From Karstenula rhodostoma CBS 690.94 (Eukaryota > Ascomycota > Dothideomycetes > Pleosporales > Didymosphaeriaceae), in NCBI GenBank assembly GCA_010093485.1, contig MU001508.1, positions 1,378,051-1,442,050 of the forward strand: a DNA stretch of 64,000 bases, in the 5' to 3' direction. A model generated the notes under the pieces. The model saw only the letters and a program-made list of their open reading frames with translations. It was not told where the DNA came from and did not search any database. Every line of letters begins with the position of its first letter. Within the stretch, counting starts at the first letter, position 1. The position numbers and the translations under genes are program-made. Below are positions 48,501-60,525 of this stretch, piece after piece.

Positions 48501-50879
48501 CTACACTTGAAGCGGCACGGGCTGGTGCATCGTCTCCCACTCCAAGTTATCGAACCAGTTCAAGAAGGTTTCCGAGTCGACGCCGTGCTCTGCCAGCATG
48601 CTGTAGTCCATGTCCATTGCCATGGGCGACATGTTGCCGCCCACGGTGCCGCTCATGGTGCCGCTCACGTCGCCGCTCGTGCTCATCTCGCTCCTCTGGC
48701 CGGAGCTGTCGAGAATCTCGTCCAAAATGCGCGACAGCGTCTTTGCCGCCCCGGCGCACAGGTTGTGGTTGCCGCCAGACGGCTGCGACGCCCATTGCAG
48801 CGATGCGACGAGCACGCTCGTGTGTCTGATGACTTCAGACTTCGATATTGAGCGTGGAGGGTTAGAACCCTGCTGCATGCGCATGCGAAGGTCGATGGCA
48901 AGGACGCCGGCGCTCGGGAGCGCATAGTACAAGAGCTATACGCGTCAGTGACATTGGCAAGAAGGTACGAGGAAGACTGCTTACAATCCATGCACGATCG
49001 CGATGTATGTTGACGCTGTCGACTTGGATGCCGGGGAGAATCATTGCAGCTGTGAGCATGCGCATGCTAATATTGATCAGCGCGTCCGAGGCGCATCTTT
49101 GTTGGCGGCAGAGCAATCTCTGCAGCTGGAATTCGTTCTGCAGATGTTCCAGGTAGACAAGCAGCAGCATCAAACATGTTCCTGGTGGGGTACCATCGTT
49201 CCAGCAGCTGTGTTTGTACTGCAGATGGCTCGGGATCCGGTTCCACGTCTCATTGCAGCGAGTCAATATGTCCCTGACACGATTCAGCAAACGCCTACAA
49301 GTGGCAAAGTCGGGTTGGAAGGAACTCACTGTACTTTGTAAACCAAATTGTCTTGCGCGCCGCCCAGAGACAGCTCCAAAATCTCCTCTGTGACTTTGCC
49401 AACGGTATGGCGCATGCGAATCCAAGAAGCTGGGCGGATCTTGCAGTCGATGTTCCAACCGGCCGTGTTGAGTACGGAGCGAAGGCGGTCTACACAAAAG
49501 TTTTCTTGATGGAAGAGGTTGTCGTCGACGTCTAGAGGAAGACCGACGTCGCAGTAGTGACCCGGTATCCGGGGTGGCCGGCCAAAGAAGGTAGAGATGC
49601 TCTTGTCGACACGAAAGGCGGCGGAAAATAGCTTCTTTCGAGCCTGGACGAGGAAAATAGGCGAGGTGCTCGTCGCCGCGGGTTCCTTGTGCAGACCGAG
49701 GGCCAGAATGTCGGTGGAGAGGTCTCCAAGTCGCTGCCAAGATGCGTGGCCTGCCTCTCTGTTAGAAGCTAAATTGATACAAATGGGTTGTTAGGGCTAA
49801 TGCTCACTTGCTTCGCCGTGCTGAAAGGTTAGTAGAATGAGGTTCTCATAGAGACACCAGGAGAGTATGTCGTTGGTGTGGGCATTTTGGCGGCAGAGGG
49901 TTATGCACGCGTCACTGCAAGCGGTTAAGAGCTGGGCAAAGGAGGTTTTGCTGATTCCGTCTGGCGTCGTCGCAGAGCCTTTTTCATTCAGCAGAGACAT
50001 GGACAGAGACAAGCCGGCCCAGGCAAAGACGAGACCAAGAAATTCCCAGCGCAGGTTGCCGCCGGTGAAGAGTGTGCTGAAGGTGCTTGCGTGCATTTCA
50101 GGAGGTACTTGTAGCGGCTTTTGCGTATTTCTGGTGGTCTTTTGCGCCAGAGCATGCACGTCTCCAATGGCCAGGTGCTGCAGGGTCTCCACAGCTTTCA
50201 AAGGGATTAAAGTTGCCGTAGGGGATACTTGGCTTGTTCGAATGTACATGTCGACGAGGGACTGGATGATGGAGACGTGTTGGAGGTTTTGGAGTATCCA
50301 GGATCCAAGTTGAAGTGACCGGCTCACGCCGGGGTCGTCGTCGCGTATACCTGCAGAGATCGTGTCGCCAGCAGGTCCAGAAGGCTGAGAATCTGTGGTA
50401 GCGGTCGGCACGTGGTCGACTCGGTCAAAGACAGAGTAGTAGCTGGTTGAGCCATAGTAGCCAGAGCCGGCAGCCTTTGGAGCACTCTGCGCGTTGAGCT
50501 CTACGTCACTACCACCGAAGGATGAGGGAGGGCTCGAGTGTATGGCGTTGGAAGCAGCATTGGTGTAGATCTGCATCTTGGCTGGTGGGGCCAGGGGTGC
50601 GGTGAATGAGGCTTGAGTGCGGGGAAGTGCCGGCTCGCTCAGCCTGTCACCGGACAGATCCAGGACTCCGAAGCCATTTTGATATTGCTGCGTGGACAGC
50701 TTGTGAGTCCGCCGGACTTCGGGTGCAGGCGAGCGCGTCATGGGAGCCGTGTGGTAGACGCATGAGGCGCTGATGCCGCGCGCTTCGCATCTTTGGCAGA
50801 ATGGGGAGTGATGGTCGCATTTCACCTTTGCCTTTCGACAGGGCTCGCACGAGCTGCGGGTGCCGTTGCGACGCAACAT
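48501..50879 (-). CDS. Zn2Cys6 fungal transcription factor (cluster regulator candidate)
   Basis: Four exons, 50879-49808, 49768-49330, 49294-48985 and 48935-48501, giving 751 aa. Introns are 39, 35 and 49 nt; the first two are unusually short but frame and family motifs agree on both sides. The Zn2Cys6 cluster is Cys11-x2-Cys14-x6-Cys21-x6-Cys28-x2-Cys31-x8-Cys40 within a basic region (CRKAKVKCDH). The middle homology region spans exons 2 and 3: SWQRLGDLSTDILALGLHKE, RKKLFSAAFRVDKSISTFFG and RPPRI, the usual signature of the fungal-specific TF domain. The C-terminal exon is Gly/Ser/Met-rich (SGTMSGTVGGNMSPMAMDMD) and ends in an acidic/aromatic patch (FLNWFDNLEWE) that could activate transcription. 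It is transcribed away from the ATP-grasp and transporter genes. Such factors bind CGG half-sites and usually regulate neighbouring pathway genes; that it does so here is inference. Confidence 0.87.
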
Positions 50880-52911
50880 TGGAAAGCTGCGCCACGAGTG
50901 TTTGCCGCAGGCTGGACCGCGAGCAGATGGCCTCGCAGACTAAGTGGATACTATGTGTACGTAGTCGGCGAGACGGGCGGAAGCGAGAAGGAGGAAAAGA
51001 GTAGGTGACATGGCGGCGTGTGGTGCTCGTTTGCGTAAATATGGTGTTGGCAGGATTCACAGAGCGGCTGAGAAAAGACGGACTGTAGGTAGCTGCATAA
51101 GCGGGAAAGAACAACAAGCTCTTATTTATGTTGGACGTCCGGCTCATTCGCACTCAGGCCGCATTCGAATACCGTCCATCCTTATGTTACAAAAGGCACC
51201 CTGTAGCCGGCCGAGCATCGCAGTGCGCTGTCAGGATGAGGAATTCTTCTACAGTACTCTACTGTGGTTGCAGCCATATCTTTTGGCAGTAGGTCCTCTA
51301 AAGCAGGGATACTGTAATCTAATAAGTTTTCCTTAAAGATATAGACTATACCTAATGTATATAGTACTAGGACTATAAAGATTTATTTGTAAGCAGTTTT
51401 ATATTATTTTACCCCAATTTAAAGCCGGGCTAAGACGTCCCTACCTTCCAAAAGATAGGGCTGCGACCACAGTACAGAACTTCGCAGTCGTGTTTAAGCA
51501 ATGCGAACATGTTCGCCACACCGGGCGTTTCGGAATATAAGGTAGGGATCGACGTTAGGCGTCCGTAGACGAAGCGGCGATTCGTGACGCTTGCCTCTCT
51601 CGAGCCTTCGCACATCATCACGACAAACAGCGAGAAATCAATTTTTGGAATTACCATCACAAAAAGCATCAAAAATACCTGCCAGTGGTCGCAACGGTCT
51701 ACAGGCCACCGCGCGCCCCCCCCCCCCCGCACCGGTTGTCACCTGTAGAGTCGCTGTTACGGCCCTGGCAGGCACAGACAGACAAAATTTGCGAGCAAGC
51801 TACTTAACATGACACACCTACCAAATAAAGCGGCAGCCATCTAGCCACAACACAGCAACGCCAGACGCGACGACGAAGCCTAGACACCTCTTAAGCATCA
51901 TAGTCACAACAAACACACACAACAGTTACTGGTGGGCGGGCTTCCTGGCTATCCTATCACCATCCGACAATGTCTGCGACGTCCCGCATCGACGAGCCCT
52001 TGGGCTTAGCAGCATTATCTTTCGCACAAATCACTTCACAGACATCCTAGCATGCTACCATCAGTGCCACAGCACACTTACAGATCACCAGACAGCCTTG
52101 TCCACTGTCGCCCCACGTGTTGAGGGAGTGGTGCCCCTTCAACACACGTGACAAGGTCTGAGGAGATTCGTGTGAGAGCTCTCATGCTTAGTAGGCTCAA
52201 CGGCACGCACGGCGCTCGTGGAGCCGGGTTGCGACGAAATGCTGCCGCCGCTGCGTCTGGTGGCAGGTCACGCCATACAACACAGCCGCATAGGAACCTA
52301 GTGGACGGCATCACAACACTTGGAGAACATCAGAGAGTAGGGAACATACTCCAGGCCCTAGGGGTATTAGGACAAGCTAGCACACACGACAGCTGAACGC
52401 TAGGGGGAGACTGAAGGTATTGCGGTCGCAAAACACGAGGCAACCGTGCCTCTACGAGCCTTGAACAACGCTGCACACACAGGAAGAAAACCCGAGGAAC
52501 ACAAACACAGGCAAACACGTCACTTGTAGAGACGAGATGTACATGGCCGTAGATAGAAGCCAGACAACGGCAGGCCTCTGGGGACAGATGGCTCTTTCGA
52601 GAGTGAAGTGGGGCGGTGCAGATTCACGTGCGCACCGCGTCGGCTGTCTGCCAAGCCTGTCAACCGGGCATAGCTCATCTGGAAACGCGCTAGAAACGCT
52701 CGCAATTGGTTGGACTTCGAAGCGGAGACTATAGTAAGGTGACTAAGGTCTACGCCAACCATCTTAAAATCGGGGCAGTGACGCCGTGAGAATTAGCTGT
52801 CAAAGTCGCTCTTCTCCACCTGCCCAATTGACATGGCGCACTCCGACATGCTCGTCCCAATGGGGTTGCAATTCGGTCTTGCACCACCTCTTGACCCTTA
52901 TCGCCGACAAC
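50880..52911. other. 2 kb divergent intergenic region (regulator / ligase)
   Basis: No supported gene. Contains a small AT-rich patch at about 51290-51420 and a 13-nt C-run at 51716-51728. It should hold the promoters of the regulator and the ATP-grasp gene. Confidence 0.45.
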
Positions 52912-54990
52912 ATGTTCCAGGAAAGTGCATCTGTGTCTGCGCCTCTCCGGCCAGCACAAGACACCACCAAAATGCCACCACCTTCCCAGAACATCCTGCT
53001 GGCCAGTCGCGAGGGTAAGGCGAGCAGCATCTTTAACGCCGGTAGCTGCTGACCGGCACAGGCAACGTCGTGTGCGAGTGGGCATTGGAGACGGCGCATT
53101 CACCTCAGCCCGCCTACTATTACGTGCTCCGGGTGCACATGAGCCTCCCCACCAAGACCGACGACTCCTTTCACGGCCAGACTATTCAAATTGCTAAACT
53201 TCCGCCTGGCTTGAACTCTCAGTGTTCTTCTGCGCTCGACTTTCTCGATTGGGCTGCACGCCTTGTTTGCGTCGGCAGCGGCGGCAGGCATGCGGCCACT
53301 GTACAAATAATCTTACCCGCCCAAGACGGATGCATTGTGCGTGCAGACATACTCCGCCAGCGCCTGGCTATCAGCAAGTCCGTTGAACGAGTCGAGGAGT
53401 TTGTCTCCCTCGATCAGCATATGACTGCCTTTCAAGAGAGCCAAGGTGCAAGCACAGACCTGCTCAGTATCCTCAGCTACGCCGCTGGTGCCATTCTAGA
53501 ACAGCAGCATATCCAAAGCTCGTCAAGCGTGAACCAAGAGCTGCAGGCCAGGCTTTCTTTCCCATGGATCTGTCAGCTACCTCGCATCTCGCCCAGCACT
53601 TCCGTTGTAATGCTAACAACTACCAGGCCCTGCTCCATGGACTCCGAAACGGCTGGTCCTCGTCGGCTGCAGGCCTGAAGTCATCATGGAGAAGTGGCTA
53701 ACAGCAGCCTTCAACCTCGGCATCCACATCACCATCGTTGGACAGCATGGCCGATGGCTGCAGCACCAGGGCTTTTGCCAGTCTGTGGAAAAGTATATCG
53801 ATATCGACATGGAGCTGGACGGCGGCTTGGCTGATCGCATTGCCGACGCCCTCATCAGAGATGGCACCGCCTACGACGGCATCACCACCTTCACCGACAC
53901 CTATTTCGTCGACGTTGCAAGGGCTGCAGTTCGTCTCAAACTGCCCACAGCGCCTTTGTCGGCCGTGGAAACCGCTGTCGACAAGTACAAGACTCGATCT
54001 CTGTTCCCCGGAGACTGCAACTCTTTCCAAGTCGACAGCTCCGCAGAATTTCGCCAATCCATGTCAGACGGTCTGGTCACAGCATACCCGCTCATTGTCA
54101 AGCCCAGCCAGGGCTGGGCCTCGGAGGGTGTCTCCAAGGTCACCAACGAGGCAGAGCTGTTTGCTGCCGTCGCTGCTCTCGAGCCTGCAAAACACGGCAC
54201 TCACATTGTCATTGAGACATATCTCGACGGCCCCGAGGTCGACGCCAATTTTGTGCTGCAAGACGGAAAGATTCTCTTCTACGAGCTGGTCGACGACTTT
54301 CCCTGCACATCGGAACGAGACGATCTCCCCGGCCAAGAGAATTTCTTGGAGACTGAGATGCTCTATCCTTCAAACCTGCCACCCAACGAGTCAGACATCA
54401 TCAGAGACGAGCTGAGGAGTATGCTTGTCAAGCTGGGATTCCACACCGGCGTCTTCCATCTCGAGGCCCGAATCACCAACTCTTCAATGGCTTATACCTC
54501 GGCCAATGGCGTGGACCTGCGGCCTCATGGCAAGCAGTTGACCAAGGCTCCAACCGCCACACTGCTCGAAATCAACCAGCGCGCGCCTGGCATCATGGCT
54601 CAGTATATCACGGCATTCAAGAGCGGGGTGGACTGGACTGCTTTGCAACTGCTTGCAGCTCTGAAAGATACCGTGCGCTTTACTGCGCTGGCGCACGAGT
54701 ACGCGCCCGAGGCTCAACCCATTACCGCAATCGTCTTCATCAACACCGAGTTTCCAGGAACTTACAACGGCGAGTGCTTTGCTGTTGACCTGAAGAGGCG
54801 GCGCCCTGATCTCGGCGCCATGGTCTACCAAGGTGGCTCCTACTACCACTATACCAATCCCATTGCAACAGCACCCAACCTCGTTGGTCATTTGCTTGTG
54901 TCATCCGACAAGGGCCGCAAACATATTCTTGCTGCGGCAAAGGAGATGCGGAGAGAAATTAGACTTCCCATTACACCATTCCGGGCGTAG
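52912..54990 (+). CDS. ATP-grasp carboxylate-amine ligase
   Basis: Three exons, 52912-53014, 53062-53571 and 53627-54990, giving 658 aa. Introns are 47 nt (GTAAGG...CACAG) and 55 nt (GTCAGC...GCTAACAACTACCAG, with a perfect CTAAC branch site). The first ATG in frame is 52912. Residues 1-210 form an N-terminal domain of unknown fold. The ATP-grasp half starts at KRLVLVGCRPEVIMEKWL. It carries YPLIVKPSQGWASEG (358-372, ATP-binding Lys363 and the Gly-rich loop), ETYLDGPEVDANFV, FHLEARI (Glu484) and LLEINQRAPG (Glu519 and Asn521, Mg-binding). Enzymes of this fold activate a carboxylate as acyl phosphate and join it to an amine or thiol. The layout is close to carnosine-synthase and L-amino-acid-ligase types, so dipeptide or amide formation is the likely reaction; substrates are unknown. 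The POT transporter gene follows 386 bp downstream. Confidence 0.86.
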
Positions 54991-55376
54991 CTAGTACTCC
55001 AGTGCATAGTAGATGAATTGAAACCAGAGAAAGTTTGCTCGGCGGACTTGCAACCGATGATGTACATTCCCTTAAAGCTGACCTGATCAAAGCCCTATAG
55101 CACGTGTCATAATGGCTAATAATAAGCAGGGGCTAATGCATTTTAGGTAGTGGAGCTGCCGGCGGGGCAAAGACTTACAGGGGCGCATCATCGGAGTAAG
55201 CTGACCGAATTGAGCGTTTACTCCGAAAAAGAGGTTTAGATCTTACTCCATTCGGCATACCGTATCCGACGCTCGAACTCTGTCGTCTCCTATAGATGAC
55301 TCGACCTGTCACTTCTCCCACGTTCCTGGGATGATAGCTCCCTGCATGTTCCTTTGAGCCGCATCCACCATCGATC
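54991..55376 (+). other. Short gap between ligase and transporter genes
   Basis: Holds the ligase 3' end and transporter promoter. A CACGTG E-box-like site at about 55101-55106 and a GC-rich CCGGCGGGG at about 55159-55167 are the only notable short sites; either could bind a regulator, but this is untested. Confidence 0.35.
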
Positions 55377-57414
55377 ATGGACACGCCTGAGGAGAAGAAT
55401 TTGTGAGTCTCACGTTTTTGGCGCAAAAGATAAGACACTGACATTACAGACCTTCCGAGAATGAAAAGTATGTGTCGATTCCCACAGCCTGCTCTCAGCA
55501 TCTTAATGCTGGGACCAATCATTTCGAGGAACCGACCGAAGAAGATCTGAGGACATGTCGACGAGAGGCAGATAAACTGCCAAAAATGGCTATCCTTGTG
55601 GCCGTCGTCTCTCTATGCGAGCGCTATGCCTACTATGGCTTCTTGGGCATTCTCCGTGAGCATCACGACTCGTTCAAGAACGCAACTGGCCACTGAACCA
55701 AGGGCAGAGAACTACATTCAAAATCGCAGGGACGACCCGTTGCGCCCTGGCGCCCTGGGACTCGGCCAGGACATTGCCTCCTTGATGATCAACTGTTTCA
55801 CTCTCGTTAGCCAAGTCACGCCTCTCGCGACGGCAGCCATTGCAGATTCATATCTTGGTCACTACAAGACCCTTCGCACCTGTTTCTGGTTAGTTTCAAC
55901 TCTCGCGCAGCCTCTGCGCAATACACCAACTTACTTGTTTACAGCATGTACGCCGTCGGACTTACCATTCTTCTAATAACGTCTCTCCCGCCCTTGCTAA
56001 GGCAAGGCTCCGGACTTCCCGGTCTGATTGTCGCCCTAATTATCATCAGTCTTGGTGTCGGAGGTGTCAAGTCCACGTTGCCGCCATTCCTAGGTCAGTC
56101 AGATCGCTACACCCGCTTGTCGCACGATCTCGTTTGCAGCTGCTAAACCATGGCGACACTTAGCGGAGCAATGCCATGCGTCCAAAACTAGAATCAGGAT
56201 CTCCAAGACAGGAGAGCGAGTCATTGTTGACCGTGAGGCGACCGTCGAGTATGCTTTCAACGTCTACTATTGGTAAGAATTCACAATTTTGTTGAACCAC
56301 GGTCGGGTCTGACACAAAAAGGTGTGTGAATATCGGTGGCCAAGCCATTGTTGCATCAACCTTGCTCGAAAAGAACATCGGTTTCTGGGTTGCGTTTCTG
56401 ATATGCACGTGCGCCATCTTCCTTGGCCTCACTCTGCTCTACCTGGGCCGAAAGCATTATGGTGAGACCTCTTAAACCAGTCCGTCAAGCGTCGCGAGAC
56501 GGATTCTTAACACACTTCAATAGTCAATCTTCCTCCAGACGGAAGCGTTCTCCCATCGGCGTGGAAAGTCATCTACATTGCCGTCAGAAACGGGTTCCGA
56601 CTAGACGCCGCCAGACCCGAAAAGGTGGCCGAAGATACTGGCAAGACAGTAAAGTGGCGTGGCAGTTTCATCGAGGAGATGAAAAAGGCGTTAGTCGCCG
56701 CGCGCATTGGGTGAGTGGTCGTCCTTAATCACCCCTCTAGAGACGCAACCATATCTGACTCCTAATAGCGTCCCATTTGTCGTCTACTGGCTCTGCCAGA
56801 ACCAACTCACCAGCAATACAATCTCCCAAGCAGCCAACATGGAGACAAGCGGCGTCCCCAACGACTTGATGCCCGACCTCAACGCCATTACCGTCCTACT
56901 ATGCCTCCCACTAGCAACGCACGGCCTGTACCCGCTGCTGCGCAAGCTGCGCATCAGCTTCCCGCCGGTGACGCGCATCGCGCTCGGCTTCCTGCTTGAG
57001 GCCATAGCCATGGGCTTCGCGGCGGGTGTGCAGGGCTACATCTACGCATCAGGCCCGTGCTACGACCATCCGCGCGCGTGCCCAGCGTCGCCAGACGGCA
57101 GCCTGCCCAACCGCGTCAGTGTCGCCATGCAGATCCCCATATACGTCTTCGAGGGCCTCGGCGAGATCTTCTCAAACCCGGCCATGTACGAGTATGCCTT
57201 CACCGAGGCGCCTCATAGTATGAAGGCTGTGCTGCAGGCTTTCTTCGCCCTTACCGCCGCAGCTGGCTCTGCGCTCGGCCTCGCTTTAACCCCGACATAC
57301 AAGGACCCTTACTTGCTGGCCATGTACGCGTCGCTGGCCGGCGCTATATTTGTTGGCGGCGTTGGGGTGTATGCGCTTCTACAGCCGAGGCGGAGACGCG
57401 CCGATAGCGAGTAG
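55377..57414 (+). CDS. POT/PTR2 family oligopeptide transporter
   Basis: Eight exons, 55377-55402, 55450-55655, 55708-55888, 55945-56093, 56164-56272, 56322-56461, 56524-56710 and 56769-57414, giving 547 aa. Introns are 47-70 nt. Frame joins recover family signatures: CERYAYYGFLGILQNYIQN, LGQDIASLMINCFTLVSQ, GVGGVKSTLPPFLAEQ, then TGERVIVDREATVEYAFNVYYWCVNIGGQ (split here: TGERVIVDREAT and FNVYYWCVNIGGQ, the PTR2 signature), PFVVYWLCQNQLTSN, FSNPAMYEYAFTEAP and SMKAVLQAFFALTAAAGSAL. This is a plasma-membrane or vacuolar proton-coupled carrier of di- and tripeptides. The conserved ExxER motif of helix 1 is altered: the first Glu is Ser (SLCER), so coupling or direction may differ. Being in tandem with an ATP-grasp ligase suggests it carries that enzyme's product or substrate. 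The 3' end abuts the AT block. Confidence 0.88.
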
Positions 57415-57832
57415 ACTGGTAAATGGGTTAGGTATACCTACACTTAGGTATAGGTTAGATTAGGGTCGTATAGACCCTAGATAGGGGTTAGGGTAAAGAT
57501 AGTTAAAGTATAAGTTAGAGTTAAAGTAGAGGTAGTTAGAATATAGGTTATAATTAGGTAGGGGTAGTTAAAATATAGATAGTAGTAAGATTAATATATC
57601 TATTTAGATTATTTATATAATATAGTAATTAAATTATTTTATTAATAGATATTATATAATAAATATATTATAAAATTTTTTTTAGAAGAATTATATAGAT
57701 ATATATATTTATATATATTTATATCTATACTATCTAGAGTATATAGGTATATATAGATATATATAAATATATTAAATATATATAAATATATACTAATTAT
57801 ATAAATATATATAACTATATATAAATATATTA
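57415..57832. repeat. RIP-affected, TA-rich low-complexity flank
   Basis: Begins right after the transporter stop with GGGTTAGG-like short motifs and turns into TATATA-rich low-complexity sequence. Some CpA and CpG remain in the first ~60 nt and then vanish, marking the edge of the AT block. No gene. Confidence 0.6.
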
Positions 57833-60031
57833 TAAGGGGTTTCCTATATATCTAATCTAGATTTATACCTTAAGGATTATTTAAGAAATAAAATATAATA
57901 GAAATAAATACTAGACTAGTTAATAATTCTATATTATAATAAAATATAATATAATAATACTAAAAAAAGACTAAGTATTTATATATAAATAAAGTATTTT
58001 AATTTAAATATAAAAGTTAACTATAAAGAATAGAAACTATATAAAGATTTTTCTAAACTATATATTAATTATTCTAATTTTTATTATTCTAGAATCCCCT
58101 AGTTTATTCTTATAAATTCTACCTTTTTAGTAGGAGTATCTATTTTACTTCTACTAAAATTTAATACTTCTAGAATTCTATACTCTTAGTAGAATTATAA
58201 TTATATAATCTATAATATAAGCTACCCTATAGACTTATATATAAGTATTTATTAATTTTATTTTTATTACTAATATTTTATATATAATTCTTTCTTTCCT
58301 TCTAGTCTAGTTCTACTATAATTATAATATTATTCCTCCTTTTAAAATTATTATTCTAATACCCTATTATTACCTTATAATCTACTATTATAGTATAGTT
58401 TAAAATTATAAAAATTTATTTTTCTATACCTCTAGATATAGTATTATATTCTTTTCTAGATTTTCTAAACCTCTCTAACTATACCTAAGGTACTAAAATA
58501 ATTATTAACTAATTATTACTATATCTATACTAATAAAATTTATTATTATAGTCTAATAATACTAATAAAATATATTTATTATATAGAGAAGAAGGTTCTA
58601 AAGTATTTTATAAATACTTTAACTAGGGAGTATACTATATATATTACTATTTATATAGAGTATAATTTTTAAATTTCTAAAAAAAAGTAGAAATATATTT
58701 AGTCTAAAAAGTATAGAAAATATTTTACTTTTTTTTATACTAAAACTAAGGTTATTTATCTAAAAATAGAAATTATAAAGATAAAAAAGTAAAAGTAATT
58801 ATTTATAACTTATAATACTTATATACTTAGTATACTAAATTATTTAGAAAAGAAGATTTTAAAAAATATAAATACTAATACTACTTCTATATTATTACTA
58901 TATAGATTCTTAATTAATCTAAACTAGTTATAGGCTAATTCTTCTATTATTAATTCCTTTATTTTTTCTAATTTCTTTTCTAATTTTAGACTAATATTCT
59001 TATTAACTAATCCCTTTAAAGTTAACCTTTTATTATTAACTAGTAGAAGTTCTCTAATAGTCCCTTATAATTTATAAAAATTTTTTTTAGTTTTTAAATA
59101 TTATACTATTCTATTTATTCTTTCTACTTAACTAAATATCTTTACTAACTCTTAATTATTTATAAATTTTTAATTATTTTAACCTTATACTTATTATTTT
59201 ATAACTCTAGCTAGATTTTAATTAGAGTATTTAGAGGTACTAGTTTTAAAAGTAATTTATAAAAAATAGAATATATTTTTATATCTATTAATAGAAATAG
59301 TTTAGTTATAACTAGTCTTTTTATTTCTTATATTTTAAAGGGTTCTATTTAAAGATAATCTAGTTTTTTACTTAGTTATTTTATCTTTAGATTTTTCTAT
59401 AATAGGAAAACTTTATTCCTCTTTTTAAGAATTAGTTTTTTAATTCTTTACTTATTTATATTTTTAGATATTATAAAAACTCTATAGGTAATTCTTTTCT
59501 ATAAAACTTTATAAAGTTTCTTTATTTTCTAAGTTTTATTTTAGGCTCTAGTAAAGATACTTTCTATATCCCTTAAATTTTAATAAGTAATTAACTTATA
59601 TCTATAATTTATATAGTAGAATAAATATTTTATTATATTTAATTTTAAATTATTATATACTAGTTATATAGTTAATAAAAGTTCTATTTAATTATTTTAT
59701 TACTTATTAATATAGAACTATAAATACTACTTAAGTATTTAATTTATATATTTTATTTATTTATTTATTTTAAAATAGAAGTTTATTAATAGCTTTTAGT
59801 TTATTTCTAGAATTATAGTAAAAGTATTCTAATACTTTAAAATAAAGAGTTTATTTTTATTTATAATAAATTTTTCTAGTAGTTTATATTTAGAGAATAG
59901 TATATTATTTATTTTATAGACTAGTTTTTTTACTATTATAGACTTTTCTATAAACCTAAATTTAGCTATCTTTATAAATTTATATACTATTACTATAATA
60001 GTATTATATATATACTTTATTTCTAGCTATA
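57833..60031 (-). mobile_element. 3' part of an antisense Gypsy-type element, interrupted by element 2
   Basis: Reading the minus strand from about 60.0 to 58.9 kb, with stops, gives an integrase core and C-terminal tail (FYINKQQNNWIELL-like and LIKQLSKKLDYLQI-like segments), including the aromatic and Asn-rich strings typical of Ty3/Gypsy integrases, then a chromodomain-like end. A purine-rich stretch near 58340 (AAAAGGAGGAATAAT on the minus strand) would be the polypurine tract, so about 57833-58330 is probably its 3' LTR. Its upstream part is cut off by the insertion of element 2 at 60031/60032. Saturated by RIP. Confidence 0.65.
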
Positions 60032-60277
60032 TATAAGGGTTAATTTAATCTAAAATTAAATTCCCTTATAGGATATTTATCTATCTTTAAGCTTAGGCCT
60101 TATCTAGTAGCCTATATATAGATTAGTTAATAGATTTTAAATATCTAGTATATAGAGAGTCCCTCTCTAAAACCCTCTCTATTTTAGTATTTTAAATTTA
60201 GTTTTAATTTATATAGTTTTTTCTATCTATTTAATTCTAAGAGTATTTACCCTATTTAGTTATATTCTAATCTTATA
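60032..60277 (+). repeat. 5' LTR of Gypsy element 2 (246 bp)
   Basis: Same length and ends as the LTRs of element 1 (TATAAGGGTTAATTTAATCT ... ATCTTATA). The 5 bp before it, CTATA, should reappear after its 3' LTR if the insertion is simple. Confidence 0.88.
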
Positions 60278-60385
60278 TTAAATTTAAAACCCCTTCTTTT
60301 AACTAGAGATTAGTAACTATAATATCTACCTTTAGCTCTTTAGATATAGAAAGGTCTACTAAAATCCTAAAATTTTTTTTTAAAT

Positions 60386-60525
60386 TAGCTATTAAGGTAC
60401 TAGAATATCCTCTAAAGTCCTTATTAAAGGCTAGCTATTAAAGTACTAGAATATTCTCTAAAGTCCTTATTAAAGGCTAGCTATTAAGATACTAAAATAT
60501 TCTTCTAGATTTTTTAAACTCCCTT
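60386..60525 (+). repeat. 46-bp tandem repeat in the element 2 leader
   Basis: Two full units (60386 and 60432) and a partial one from 60478, compared with four full units and a partial one in element 1. Confidence 0.82.

Noticed and set aside
48862..49740. Long minus-strand frame of 292 codons inside the regulator gene
   Set aside because: Its first half is out of frame with the conserved fungal TF domain. Only its second half coincides with true exon 3. The spliced model explains the region better.
52148..52396. Ala/Arg-rich 82-codon frame in the regulator-ligase gap
   Set aside because: Low-complexity composition, no family, no splice support.
53738..54415. 225-codon plus-strand frame inside the ATP-grasp gene
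   Set aside because: Ser/Pro-rich shadow of the real coding frame, which carries the ATP-grasp motifs.
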